A stretch of DNA of 64,000 bases. Origin: Salinarimonas chemoclinalis (GTDB taxonomy: Bacteria; Pseudomonadota; Alphaproteobacteria; Rhizobiales; Beijerinckiaceae). The DNA lies in contig NZ_JBGMWH010000003.1 in the NCBI RefSeq assembly GCF_041514305.1, positions 124,001 through 188,000 on the forward strand. Direction: 5' to 3'. The notes beneath the pieces were generated by a model that made no database searches, was not told where the DNA came from, and saw only the letters and a list, made by a program, of their open reading frames with translations. The position numbers were made by a program, and so were the translations under genes. Position 1 is the first letter of the stretch. Each line of letters opens with the position of its first letter. Positions 1 through 8,742 of the stretch are shown piece after piece.

Positions 1-1
1 G

Positions 2-301
2 AACCGGATCGGTGCGAGCCGCCTGCACCAGATCGCCTCGATCCTCGGCGTCCAGGTCGAGTTCTTCTACGAGGGCGCGCCGCAGCTCGAAGGATCGCCT
101 CCGGCCGTCGGCGACGGGCTCTCCGAGCCGCCGACGCCGGCCTACGTCTCGGACTTCCTCTCGACCTCCGACGGGCTGCATCTCATGCGCGCCTTCGTCA
201 GGGTGCGGGACCCGAAGGTGCGCAAGCGCATCGTCGAGCTCGTCGAGGCGGTGGCCGGCGACGACGAGACGCCGACGGAGGCGAGCGGCGCCGTTCGGTA
301 G
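2..301 (+). CDS. XRE-family HTH regulator, C-terminal part (5' truncated)
   Basis: The window opens inside this gene; 99 codons remain, ending in TAG at 299-301. The first visible residues (NRIGASRLHQIASILGV) read like the end of a lambda-repressor-type helix-turn-helix, followed by VEFFYEG. This is the layout of the small Cro/CI regulators that often sit just before metK in alphaproteobacteria. The rest is a linker (residues about 28-60 of the fragment) and a short helical end with an acidic tail. The recognition helix itself lies off the window, so target and ligand cannot be read. It may regulate the metK region, but only proximity suggests that. Confidence 0.75.
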   Translation, partial: NRIGASRLHQIASILGVQVEFFYEGAPQLEGSPPAVGDGLSEPPTPAYVSDFLSTSDGLHLMRAFVRVRDPKVRKRIVELVEAVAGDDETPTEASGAVR

Positions 302-325
302 ACCGGACGCGTTCGCTCTGACGGG

Positions 326-354
326 TTGACCCCACCGCCGGTTGGTGGCATCTA
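326..354 (+). promoter_or_regulatory. Probable sigma-70 promoter of metK
   Basis: TTGACC at 326-331, a 17-base spacer, then CATCTA at 349-354. Transcription would start near 361 and give a leader of about 65 bases before the metK GTG. The -10 box resembles the TATCTA box at 5060. Inference from motif match only. Confidence 0.45.
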
Positions 355-376
355 GAGATCAGTTCATCCGTTTTAT

Positions 377-401
377 CGGACGGCGCGGCGCGTGCCGTCC
401 G
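377..401 (+). promoter_or_regulatory. Leader hairpin upstream of metK
   Basis: CGGACGGC (377-384) pairs with GCCGTCCG (394-401) around a 9-base loop, ending about 10 bases before the purine-rich ribosome site (409-416) of metK. A stem so close to the start could affect translation. It lacks the conserved cores I know for SAM-II or SAM/SAH riboswitches, so it is recorded only as a structured leader. Confidence 0.35.
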
Positions 402-426
402 GACAGGAACGAAAGGATCTCTCGCC

Positions 427-1581
<1,155 letters not shown>

Positions 1582-1610
1582 GAGGGCGCGGCTTTTCCAA
1601 ATCGACATGA

Positions 1611-1645
1611 GACGGGCGGCGATCCGCGGGGGATCGCCGCCCGTC
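1611..1645. terminator. Strong hairpin between metK and the convergent RES toxin gene
   Basis: GACGGGCGGCGATCC (1611-1625) and GGATCGCCGCCCGTC (1631-1645) form a perfect 15-bp stem with a 5-base loop. It lies 30 bases after metK and 45 bases after the end of the oppositely oriented RES gene. There is no clear T-tract on either side, so it may stop or stabilise both transcripts rather than be a textbook intrinsic terminator. Confidence 0.55.
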
Positions 1646-1689
1646 GTCGCTCGCGTCGAGCGCACGACGGCCGCGGGCGCACGCCCGGC

Positions 1690-2184
1690 TCAGGCGAGAC
1701 GACCCTCGTCGTCGACGAGCGTGAGGCGCCGCGGGAGGTCCGCCCCCCAAGACCAGAGGACCATGGCCGTATCGGCTGCGCCCGCGCCCCGGGCGAAGCT
1801 GCGGACCTTCATGCCCGCGAAGCCATCCGAGATCAGGCGTTCGGCGAGCTTCTGGGACGGCGATTTCCCCTCCTGGCGCATCCGAACCCGCCAATCGTCC
1901 GCGGCGATCGCCTCGGACGTGATGCCGTAGCGGGCGAGAGCAGCCTCGTCCCCGGCGTCGAAGATCGGCGTGATGTCGGCCTGGTAGGCGACGACCGTCG
2001 TCGGCTGGAGCGTGCCGACCTGGTTGGCCTCGCGGATCGCCGTCGCAACGGAGAGCGCCGTGTAGAGTGCCGGCCGGCCCCGGGCATTGAAGCGACCGCC
2101 ATGGAGCCGGGCGCCCTCACCAGAGAGCGGCTCGCGATGCCAACGCGGGTTCGAGGCCCGGTACAGGAGTCCGGCGTAGCGCAT
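1690..2184 (-). CDS. RES-domain toxin of a RES-Xre module
   Basis: 164 residues matching the RES family (Arg-Glu-Ser). Known members degrade or phosphorolyse cellular NAD+ and stop growth. Motifs in order: YRASNPRW near the N-terminus, GGRFNARG at about 30-37, and TAIREANQ at about 48-55. These supply the conserved Arg and Glu. The start ATG is 8 bases after the antitoxin stop, so the two are co-translated. The second RES protein in the window (31957-32541) is of a clearly different subtype. Chromosomal RES-Xre modules occur in many proteobacteria; activity here is inferred. Confidence 0.85.
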   Translation of the reverse strand: MRYAGLLYRASNPRWHREPLSGEGARLHGGRFNARGRPALYTALSVATAIREANQVGTLQPTTVVAYQADITPIFDAGDEAALARYGITSEAIAADDWRVRMRQEGKSPSQKLAERLISDGFAGMKVRSFARGAGAADTAMVLWSWGADLPRRLTLVDDEGRLA

Positions 2185-2192
2185 GCGCGCGA

Positions 2193-2543
2193 TCAGGCGA
2201 AGACGCCGGCGTCGACTGCGTCGATGTAGTCCATCACCTCGCTCGCGCGGCCTTCCCGCACGAGCTGCATCGCCGTCTGCCCGCCGAAGCCGGCCAGCGG
2301 CTCCGAGCGGTACCAGGCGTAGGCGATGAGCGCCGACCCGAAGCGGGGCTCGACGCGGTTGAGAATCTCCACCATCTCGCGCAGGCGCTTCTGGGTCTTC
2401 TGGCTCGCGATCCGCTCCGGACGCAGCACGGCGTCGCGGCCCAGGCCGACGGTCTGGGCGATCTCGTCGCGCGTCGTACGCAGCTGCTCCGCGATCCGAC
2501 CCGGCGCGAACTCACCGTGCTCGGCGAAAGCATCGAGACGCAT
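2193..2543 (-). CDS. Xre/MbcA/ParS-type antitoxin
   Basis: 116 residues. The N-terminal half has a helix-turn-helix-like segment (RIAEQLRTTRDEIAQTVGLG). The C-terminal half is the MbcA/ParS toxin-binding domain: PRFGSALIAYAWYRSEPLAGFGG followed by AMQLVREGRASEVMDYIDAV is typical. I chose ATG at 2543 because GGAGG lies just upstream; the in-frame GTG at 2555 would place that ribosome site inside the gene. It should neutralise the RES toxin encoded next and repress the promoter at 2568-2596. Confidence 0.85.
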   Translation of the reverse strand: MRLDAFAEHGEFAPGRIAEQLRTTRDEIAQTVGLGRDAVLRPERIASQKTQKRLREMVEILNRVEPRFGSALIAYAWYRSEPLAGFGGQTAMQLVREGRASEVMDYIDAVDAGVFA

Positions 2544-2567
2544 GTCGTCCTCCACTCGAACTGACGC

Positions 2568-2596
2568 AATATATCGTCGGAACGAGTGGCTTACAA
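2568..2596 (-). promoter_or_regulatory. Sigma-70 promoter of the RES-Xre module
   Basis: On the minus strand TTGTAA (2596-2591), a 17-base spacer and TATATT (2573-2568), close to consensus and strikingly AT-rich for this DNA. The predicted start is near 2561, leaving a leader of about 18 bases before the ATG at 2543. The -35 box touches the asd terminator stem. Confidence 0.7.
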
Positions 2597-2632
2597 GGGC
2601 GCTGCGAGGGCTTGACCGTCTTCGCAGCGCCC
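2597..2632 (-). terminator. Hairpin terminator of asd
   Basis: GGGCGCTGCGA (2632-2622 read on the minus strand) and its exact complement (2607-2597) form an 11-bp stem with a 14-base loop, starting 6 bases after the asd stop. It is followed by TTGT only, so the U-tract is weak. It insulates asd from the toxin-antitoxin genes downstream. Confidence 0.6.
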
Positions 2633-2637
2633 CTCCC

Positions 2638-3666
2638 TCACCCCGCCTTCGGCGTGATCAGCTTCCTGTTGATCAGCGCCTCGGCGATCTGCACGGCGTT
2701 GAGCGCCGCGCCCTTGCGCAGGTTGTCGGAGACGCACCAGAAGGAGAGGCCGTTCTCCACCGTGATGTCCTCGCGGATGCGCGAGACGTAGGTGGCGTCC
2801 TCGCCGGTGGCCTCGTGGGGCGTGACGTAGCCGCCGGGCTCGCGCTTGTCGATCACCATGACGCCCGGCGCGGAGCGCAGCAGCGCGCGCGCCTCGTCGG
2901 CCGAGAGCGGCCGCTCGAGTTCGACGTTCACCGCCTCCGAATGCGAGACGAACACCGGCACGCGCACGCAGGTGGCGGTGAGCTTGATCTTCGGGTCGAG
3001 GATCTTCTTCGTCTCGGCCACCATCTTCCACTCCTCCTTGGTCGAGCCGTCCTCCATGAAGACGTCGATCTGGGGGATGAGGTTGAAGGCGATGCGCTTG
3101 GGGAACTTCTTCGGGGCGAATTCCTGCAGCGAGTAGACCGCGCGGGTCTGGCGGTCGAGCTCCTCCTCGCCTTCCTTGCCGGCACCGGAGACGGACTGGT
3201 AGGTCGCCACCACCACGCGCTTGATCGTCGCCGCGTCGTGGAGCGGCTTGAGCGCCACGACCAGCTGGGCGGTCGAGCAGTTCGGGTTGGCGATGATACC
3301 CTTCTTCTTGTAGCCCTCGACGGCGGCGGCGTTCACCTCCGGCACGACGAGCGGCACGTCCTGGTCCATGCGCCAAGCGCTGGAATTGTCGATCACGACG
3401 CAGTTCTGCGCGGCGATCTTCGGCGACCATTCCTTCGAGACCTCGCCGCCCGCCGACATCAGGCAGATGTCGACATCGGAGAAGTCGAAAGTGTCGAGCG
3501 CCCGCGTCTTCAGCGTCCTGTCGCCGAAGGACACCTCGACGCCCTGGCTACGGCGCGACGCGACCGCGACGACCTCGTCGGCGGGGAAGGCGCGCTCGGA
3601 GAGGATGTCGAGCATCACGCGCCCGACGTTGCCCGTCGCTCCGACGACGGCGACCTTGTAACCCAT
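2638..3666 (-). CDS. asd: Aspartate-semialdehyde dehydrogenase
   Basis: 342 residues, the full family length. It reduces aspartyl phosphate to aspartate semialdehyde with NADPH, the branch point to lysine/diaminopimelate, threonine and methionine. The N-terminal GATGNVG (9-15) binds the nucleotide. The catalytic Cys130 lies in NPNCSTAQL and is followed by a conserved SGAGKEGEEEL segment. The start ATG at 3666 has GAGGAGAA a few bases upstream. It is transcribed alone and ends at the hairpin at 2597-2632. With metK it places two steps of methionine/SAM metabolism close together. Confidence 0.97.
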   Translation of the reverse strand: MGYKVAVVGATGNVGRVMLDILSERAFPADEVVAVASRRSQGVEVSFGDRTLKTRALDTFDFSDVDICLMSAGGEVSKEWSPKIAAQNCVVIDNSSAWRMDQDVPLVVPEVNAAAVEGYKKKGIIANPNCSTAQLVVALKPLHDAATIKRVVVATYQSVSGAGKEGEEELDRQTRAVYSLQEFAPKKFPKRIAFNLIPQIDVFMEDGSTKEEWKMVAETKKILDPKIKLTATCVRVPVFVSHSEAVNVELERPLSADEARALLRSAPGVMVIDKREPGGYVTPHEATGEDATYVSRIREDITVENGLSFWCVSDNLRKGAALNAVQIAEALINRKLITPKAG

Positions 3667-4084
3667 GGGATCATTCTCCTCGCGATGGAACCGGGCTCCC
3701 CGGGTTTCGCGACGCCCGCGCGGCGCGCGGCGCCTGCGGGCTCGGACCTCCCGCCCGGCGGGGAGGGGTCCGGGAACGAGAGGGCGTTCAGCGGCGCGTG
3801 GTGCCCGCCGTCGTGGACGTCGTCGTCGTTTTGCGCGTGGTGATCACGGCCGGACGCATCGTCTCGCTCTCGTTCGCCGCCCGGCGGAAGGGGCCGGGTC
3901 GTCCACGATCTCCTGACGCCGAACGCGGCGCGTGTCAAGACGCACGCCTGCGCGCCGCCCGCGGCGCGACGAGGGCGCTGCAACGATGGATTCACGCTCC
4001 CGCGCGAAAGCCGGGCGCTGGTAACCGCCCGTTCGCGGCCGCGGGCCGAGGCTCGCGCCGGACGAACGGGAGGACGGCGGGATC
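3667..4084. other. Non-coding stretch between divergent asd and a hypothetical gene
   Basis: About 418 bases with no convincing gene. It must hold the promoters of asd (leftward) and of the 4085 gene (rightward). On the minus strand a TTGACA occurs near 3938, but I see no matching -10. A GC-rich palindromic patch (CCTCCCGCCCGGCGGGGAGG, about 3748-3767) resembles the REP-like repeats elsewhere in the window. Confidence 0.5.
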
Positions 4085-4981
4085 ATGCGCGCGGCGCGGC
4101 GATATCGCGAGGCGGAGTTCATCGAGCTCGGGGCGGAGTGGGACGAGGACGCCCCCGCCGCGGCCGATCGCGGGCTCGCGCGCGGGCTCTCCGGCCTGCT
4201 GACGGCGCTCGCCGGCGTCGGGCTGCTGGCGCTCGCGGTGGCGCCCCCGCCTCCGGCGATCGAGGACGGACCCCGCGACATCGGCGATCTCCTCGCCCGC
4301 CCCGACCCGGTCCTCACCGCGCCGCCCCCGGCCTGGCGGGAGCTCGAGACGCCGCAGATCGTGCTCGGCCTCGACGCGCCGGGCATCGGCGGCCTCGCCT
4401 CGCGCCACGCGGCGCGCGTCCACGACGGCGGCGCGCGGGAGGACGCCCTCGTCTTCGGCGGCTTCGCCGAAGGCGGCACGCATCTGCGCCTCACCCTGCA
4501 TCGGGCCGCCCCCGGCGCCGCCCTCGAGCCGCCGCGCGCCTTCTTCGTCGAGGCGGCCCTCGCGGCGGCCGAGGCGGGCCTCGCCATCGCGACCAGCGGC
4601 CAGCCCGTCGCGGTGGCGACCGGATTCGGCGTGCTGGAGGCGGCGCCGCTCGTCCTGGAGAACGGCCCGGTGCGCGCCTGCCTCGCCTTCCGCGGCGGCG
4701 ACGGCCCGCGGCTCTCCGGCTGGCTGTGTGCCGAGGAGGCGACGCCGGCACGGCTCGCCTGCCTCGTCGAGGGCCTGGTGCTGCTCGATCCCGGCGGCGA
4801 CGCGGCCCTCGCGGAGGCGTTCGCGCGGACCGCGGCTGCGCGTGCGCCGAGCGGCTGCGCGGAGCCCGTCGATCCCGGCACGGTGGCGGCGATCGCCGCC
4901 GGCCCGCCGGCGGGCGCCCCCGCGCCGGTCACGGTCCCCGCGCCGCCCCCGCGCCCGACGCGGCTCGGCGCATCGTCCTGA
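4085..4981 (+). CDS. Hypothetical single-pass membrane protein
   Basis: 298 residues of no family I recognise. A hydrophobic helix at about residues 35-52 (LSGLLTALAGVGLLALAV) follows a charged N-terminus, so the rest (about 240 residues) is probably periplasmic. The C-terminus is proline/alanine-rich. Two Cys pairs occur in the periplasmic part (VRACLAFRG/GWLCAEE and RLACLVEG/SGCAEP), which could form disulfides. The start ATG at 4085 is preceded by GGGAGG. Codon use matches the neighbours, so it is likely real and native. Function unknown. Confidence 0.7.
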   Translation: MRAARRYREAEFIELGAEWDEDAPAAADRGLARGLSGLLTALAGVGLLALAVAPPPPAIEDGPRDIGDLLARPDPVLTAPPPAWRELETPQIVLGLDAPGIGGLASRHAARVHDGGAREDALVFGGFAEGGTHLRLTLHRAAPGAALEPPRAFFVEAALAAAEAGLAIATSGQPVAVATGFGVLEAAPLVLENGPVRACLAFRGGDGPRLSGWLCAEEATPARLACLVEGLVLLDPGGDAALAEAFARTAAARAPSGCAEPVDPGTVAAIAAGPPAGAPAPVTVPAPPPRPTRLGASS

Positions 4982-5036
4982 AGCCCGGTTCGGCCGCAAC
5001 GCGCCGTCCCGTCCGCCATGCGTCGCGCAATCGCGG

Positions 5037-5065
5037 TTGACGCGGACCGCAGACGGGCCTATCTA
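5037..5065 (+). promoter_or_regulatory. Near-consensus promoter giving a leaderless mRNA
   Basis: TTGACG (5037-5042), 17 bases, TATCTA (5060-5065). The ATG at 5072 lies six bases after the -10 box, exactly where transcription should start, so the message would have no 5' leader. Confidence 0.6.
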
Positions 5066-5071
5066 GAACGC

Positions 5072-5689
5072 ATGAGGAACATTCACGGCCTGTTCTGGAG
5101 AGACGCCCTGCGGGGCCTGAGAGGCGTCGGTGCCGTCGGCTCCGGCGGCGGTGCCGCGGTCGCGGCGGTGGCGGACGCGGGCGTGCGCGAGGAACCACTC
5201 CGGGCCGTCGCCGGCCTCGCGGGCGGTGCGGGGCTCTCCGCCTGGCGGGGGCGCTCGGGGCGTCGCGTCGTGGTGGCGGTCCATGCGATCGGCACCGTCG
5301 ATCCCGCCGACCTCGACGGCGCCGTCGCCCTCGCGGTCGCCCGGCCCGAGGGCGGGCGGGCCGACGTGCGGGCGACGACGACCGCGGACGCGCTCGCCGG
5401 CGAAGGCCGGCGGCGCGCCTGGCTGGAGCGGGCGGCCGCCCGCGGCGCGACCGAGGTCCATCTCCACCGCCTGGCGGAGACCGCCGAGGCACGCCGCGCC
5501 GTGGCCGCGGATCTCGGCCTGCGGCGCTCGCCTGCGGGCACGGCTGCGAGCACGGGCGGGGGCGGGCCCGCGGGCGGTCGCCGCGGCGGGTCGAGGTCGT
5601 GCGGGATGCAGGGACCTGCGCGCGTGCGCGCGCAGCGCGAGGCGAAGCGGGACCAGACGGGGCCGAGCCGGCGCGGCACGCGGCGCTGA
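5072..5689 (+). CDS. Hypothetical protein, probably translated from a leaderless mRNA
   Basis: 205 residues if started at ATG 5072. An in-frame ATG at 5018 lies upstream of the promoter and is unlikely to be used. Residues about 60-150 (VVVAVHAIGTVDPADLDGAV and on to AVAADLGLR) have the composition and codon-position bias of a real small alpha/beta domain. The last 50 residues are low-complexity Gly/Arg/Ser and may be poorly ordered. Long open frames on the other strand exist but encode Arg/Pro-rich nonsense. No family recognised; possible HD or nuclease functions were considered and not supported. Confidence 0.5.
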   Translation: MRNIHGLFWRDALRGLRGVGAVGSGGGAAVAAVADAGVREEPLRAVAGLAGGAGLSAWRGRSGRRVVVAVHAIGTVDPADLDGAVALAVARPEGGRADVRATTTADALAGEGRRRAWLERAAARGATEVHLHRLAETAEARRAVAADLGLRRSPAGTAASTGGGGPAGGRRGGSRSCGMQGPARVRAQREAKRDQTGPSRRGTRR

Positions 5690-5727
5690 GCCGGCGCGGG
5701 GTGGAGGTGGCTCGGGGCGCAGGCCGC

Positions 5728-6339
5728 TCAGCCCGTGCGCGATGCCGCCGCGGGAGACACCGGATGCGGCGTGCGCGAGGCCTCCTCGGCGAGCGCCGCG
5801 GCGAGCCGCGCGAGGTGCGGGTCGTGCACGCCGAGCTCGACGAGGTGCACCGCGGTCGAGATCACGTAGTCCGGGTTCGCGCCCGACTGCCCGACGCCGC
5901 CGCGCACGATGTGGAGGGTCTCCTCGTGGTCGAGCCGCCCGGCATATTGCAGGTGCGCGCGGTCGACCACGTAGGTGAGCGCCGTCACGAGCCGCCCGTC
6001 CGCCAATCGCGCCGCGAGCCGACGCTCGAGGTAGACCGCCGTCGCCTGCTCGCGGGCTCGCAGGTAGGCGATGGTCTCCGGCGCCCGCCCCGCCTCGACC
6101 CGGAAGGCGACACCGCGGCACGAGCCGCCGCGGTCGAGGCCGAGCACGAGGCCGGGCCGCTCCGGCGTGCCGCGATGCACGTGAGAATAGACGCACAGCG
6201 AGCGGTGGAAGCCGCGGACCCGGGCCGCGTGGCGCTCCACGAACGGGAAGCCCGGCCGCCACATCAGCGAGCCGTAGCCGAATACCCAGAGGTCGACGTC
6301 CTCGCTCGGCTCCATCCGCGTCTCGCCCATCGTCGCCAT
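5728..6339 (-). CDS. chaC: Glutathione-specific gamma-glutamylcyclotransferase, ChaC-like
   Basis: 203 residues. ChaC enzymes cleave cytosolic glutathione to 5-oxoproline and Cys-Gly. The signature loop VFGYGSLMWRPGF (about 19-31) binds the gamma-glutamyl group. The YLRAREQATAVYLERR segment and YVVDRAHLQYAG match the ChaC core, and the glutamate of the EQ pair fits the usual catalytic position. The protein runs a few residues past the usual end. It lies divergent from the DUF2125 gene. A gamma-glutamyltransferase (35708-37465) in the same window acts on the periplasmic side of the same metabolite. Confidence 0.9.
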   Translation of the reverse strand: MATMGETRMEPSEDVDLWVFGYGSLMWRPGFPFVERHAARVRGFHRSLCVYSHVHRGTPERPGLVLGLDRGGSCRGVAFRVEAGRAPETIAYLRAREQATAVYLERRLAARLADGRLVTALTYVVDRAHLQYAGRLDHEETLHIVRGGVGQSGANPDYVISTAVHLVELGVHDPHLARLAAALAEEASRTPHPVSPAAASRTG

Positions 6340-6506
6340 CTCGCCCGCGCCGCCCGAGGCCTACGCGCGGGCGGGCCGCGACGCAACCGTGAGCGCCGCG
6401 CCGCGGCGACGCGGCATTTGCCGCCTTCCCGTATTTCCGCTACCACCCGCCGCGCCCGATCCGCCGCAGGCCGGCACGACGGGCGAGCCTCGAGGAGCGT
6501 TCCACG

Positions 6507-7598
6507 ATGACGACACCGGATCGGCCCGAGCGGACGCGGCTGCCCCGCAGGGGCTCGCGCGTGTGGCTGTTCACGCCCTTCGTCCTGCTCGCCCTCGTCG
6601 TCGTCGCCTGGAGCGCCGCCTGGTTCGTCATCCGCGACCGGGTCGCCGACGAGCTCGATGCGCGACTCGCCGAGCAGGCGGCGCTGGGCCGCGCCTGGAC
6701 CTGCGCGGACCGCGGCATCGGCGGCTTCCCGTTCCGTATCGAGATCTCCTGCTCCCGGCTCGCCCTCGACACCGACGTCGGCCTCGCCCTCGAGCTCGGC
6801 CCGGCCCGCGCGCTGGCGCAGGTCTACCAGCCGCGTCACGTGATCGTGAACCTGGCGGGGCCGCTCTCGGCACGCTCGCCGCAGGGTGCGATCGAGGCCG
6901 AATGGACGCTGCTCGAGGCCTCCGTGCGCAATCTCGGCCGGGGTACCGAGCAGCTCGCCTTCGTCGTCGACGGTCCGCGCGCCCGGGTCGCGGCGGCGGC
7001 GCTGCCGGCGCCCGTCGCCGCGCGGGCCGAGCGGGCCGAGCTCTATCTCCGCCCGAGCCCCGGCGCGACCCGCCGCGAGGGGCCGATCGACGCCGTCCTG
7101 CGCGCGACCGCGCTCGAGGCGCCCGGCCTCGCGGACGTCCTGCCCGCGGTAGCGGCGGGACCGACCGACATCGAGGCGCAGATGCGCCTCCACGCGCCGG
7201 CGGCGCTCGCCCGGGCCGGGGGAGATCCGCGCGCCGCCGGCCGGGCCTGGCGCGAGGCCGGCGGGCGGGTCGAGATCGGCGTCGTGTCGCTCGAGACCGC
7301 CGCGGCGGCGCTGCGGATCACCGGCGAGTTCGCGCTCGACGCGCTGGACCGACCGGAAGGGCGCATCGAGGCCTCCGGCCGCGGCCTCGGGCCGATCGCC
7401 CAGGCGGCGCTCGGCGGGCGCGGCGACTTCATGACGGACGCGATCGTCGCGGCGCTCGGCGGCGGATCGCCAGCCCCCGTCGCGCCCGGCGAGGAAGCCC
7501 CGCCGCTCGTCCCGCTCCCGCCCTTGCGCATCACGGAGGGCCGCGTCTTCGTGGGCCCGATCCCGGTGCCGCGGATGGCCGTGCCGCCGCTGTTCTGA
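6507..7598 (+). CDS. DUF2125 family membrane-anchored protein
   Basis: 363 residues. After a basic N-terminus (RTRLPRRGSR) a single transmembrane helix (about 21-43) is followed by the family hallmark, a conserved WTCADRGIGGFPFRIEISCS segment with two cysteines (about 68-87). DUF2125 proteins are widespread in alphaproteobacteria, anchored in the inner membrane with a large periplasmic part built of repeated beta layers; their role is not established. The start ATG at 6507 gives a sensible anchor. It is transcribed alone and divergently from chaC. Confidence 0.9.
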   Translation: MTTPDRPERTRLPRRGSRVWLFTPFVLLALVVVAWSAAWFVIRDRVADELDARLAEQAALGRAWTCADRGIGGFPFRIEISCSRLALDTDVGLALELGPARALAQVYQPRHVIVNLAGPLSARSPQGAIEAEWTLLEASVRNLGRGTEQLAFVVDGPRARVAAAALPAPVAARAERAELYLRPSPGATRREGPIDAVLRATALEAPGLADVLPAVAAGPTDIEAQMRLHAPAALARAGGDPRAAGRAWREAGGRVEIGVVSLETAAAALRITGEFALDALDRPEGRIEASGRGLGPIAQAALGGRGDFMTDAIVAALGGGSPAPVAPGEEAPPLVPLPPLRITEGRVFVGPIPVPRMAVPPLF

Positions 7599-7621
7599 GC
7601 ACTCCCGGCGGACGCGCGCGC

Positions 7622-8161
7622 TCAGGGCTCGGCGATGGTGAAGGGCAGGCTGATCGTCCCCGCCTCGTCCGAGGCGATGTCGCGCGTGCGGTACTCGAGC
7701 ACGTAATCGCCGGGGCGGATCCCGTCCAGCGTGAGGGTCAGCGTGAGCATGAACTCGCGATTGCGCGCGCGGCTCTCCAGAGCGAGCCTCTGGAAGTTCT
7801 CGCGCCCGCCCACGATCGTGCCGTCCGGCGTCTTGATCAGGAGGTCGACGTCGAACCCGAAGCGGAAGCGCCCGTCCCCGATCTCCTCCCACGCGTAGCC
7901 CACCGGCTCGGCGTAGACCACGAGCGGCTCGCCCGGGGCGAAGACGTTCGTCTCCCGTGCCGTGTAGACGCCGTAGCCCTGGGGTGCGTCCGCGACGAAG
8001 GTGGTGGTGCGGAACCCGAGCGGGACGTCCTGCCACACGGCCACGAGCGCGGCCTCGGCCTTCGCCAGGTCGTCGAGGGTCGCGGCCTTCGCCCAGGGGA
8101 GGGAGGCGAGGAGGAGGAGCGCTGCGGCGGCGGCGCGGCGAAGCGAGATCGATGTCGGCAT
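7622..8161 (-). CDS. Secreted hypothetical protein
   Basis: 179 residues from ATG 8161, chosen because it begins a clean signal peptide (basic RR, hydrophobic AAAAALLLLASLPWAKA, then cleavage after AKA). The ATG at 8200 would add 13 residues without benefit. The mature part is rich in beta-strand patterns (PLVVYAEPVGYAWEEIGDGR, MLTLTLTLDGIRPGDYVLEY), suggesting an immunoglobulin-like periplasmic domain that may bind a partner or polymer. No catalytic motif is visible. It ends 24 bases from the convergent DUF2125 gene. Confidence 0.7.
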   Translation of the reverse strand: MPTSISLRRAAAAALLLLASLPWAKAATLDDLAKAEAALVAVWQDVPLGFRTTTFVADAPQGYGVYTARETNVFAPGEPLVVYAEPVGYAWEEIGDGRFRFGFDVDLLIKTPDGTIVGGRENFQRLALESRARNREFMLTLTLTLDGIRPGDYVLEYRTRDIASDEAGTISLPFTIAEP

Positions 8162-8275
8162 GGTGGAGCCCCGGGGTCCTCTGGTCATTCGCGCCAGCAT
8201 AGCCGCCGCGGCCGCGCTTCACACGTCGGAAGCACACGTCGCGCTTCCACGGAGGTGCCGCGGACATGTCCCAGT

Positions 8276-8728
8276 CTAGGTCTCCGACGAGTCGCTCTCG
8301 AGCAGCCGTGCCAGGGCGGCCCGGCTCGCCTTGATGTCCTGCTCGACGTCGGCGAGGAACCTGTCGGTGGCGTCGATCCGCTGGGCGACCGGCCGAATGC
8401 CGCCGGCGGACAGCGCATGGAGCTGCGCCGTGACGATCGCGAGGTCGGAGGCCATGTCCTTGAGCAGGTACGCCGCGTTCTCGAAGGGGATGACGCGGAC
8501 CACCGGCGGACTTTCGGCCCCGGTGCCGCCCGCATCGACCTGCAGCGACCATTCCAGCATGGGCACGAGGACGGGATCGGCCGTTTCGGTCATGCCGATG
8601 CCGGCCAGCAGCGCGAAGCCCGAGCGGCTGACGACGTCCGCACCCAGGATCACGTCGCTGAACACCTCGACGTGGCCCGGGAGCTCCACTGGTTCGTCGT
8701 ACTGCCGTGTCGCATCGTCGTCGGGCAC
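8276..8728 (-). CDS. Hypothetical protein, last gene of an unknown three-gene operon
   Basis: 150 residues. The GTG at 8728 is preceded by a full AGGAGG with good spacing, which settles the start. It lies 14 bases after the winged-helix gene. It begins MPDDDATRQYDEPVELPG, has a central FALLAGIGMTETADPVLVPM stretch, and ends in a predicted long helix (residues about 95-145, LSAGGIRPVAQRIDATDRFL and on) likely to be a coiled coil. There is no membrane segment or signal. No family recognised; the coiled coil suggests a structural or partner-binding protein. Confidence 0.7.
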   Translation of the reverse strand: MPDDDATRQYDEPVELPGHVEVFSDVILGADVVSRSGFALLAGIGMTETADPVLVPMLEWSLQVDAGGTGAESPPVVRVIPFENAAYLLKDMASDLAIVTAQLHALSAGGIRPVAQRIDATDRFLADVEQDIKASRAALARLLESDSSET

Positions 8729-8742
8729 ATCCGTCTCCTCCT

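Noticed and set aside
302..426. SAM-responsive riboswitch upstream of metK
   Set aside because: A stem is present at 377-401, but the conserved cores of SAM-II or SAM/SAH riboswitches that I know do not appear. Structured leader is all that is supported.
5063..6262. A 399-residue minus-strand frame over the 5072 gene and chaC
   Set aside because: Its product is Arg/Pro-rich and overlaps chaC, which is well supported. The plus-strand 5072 frame has better codon bias and a promoter.
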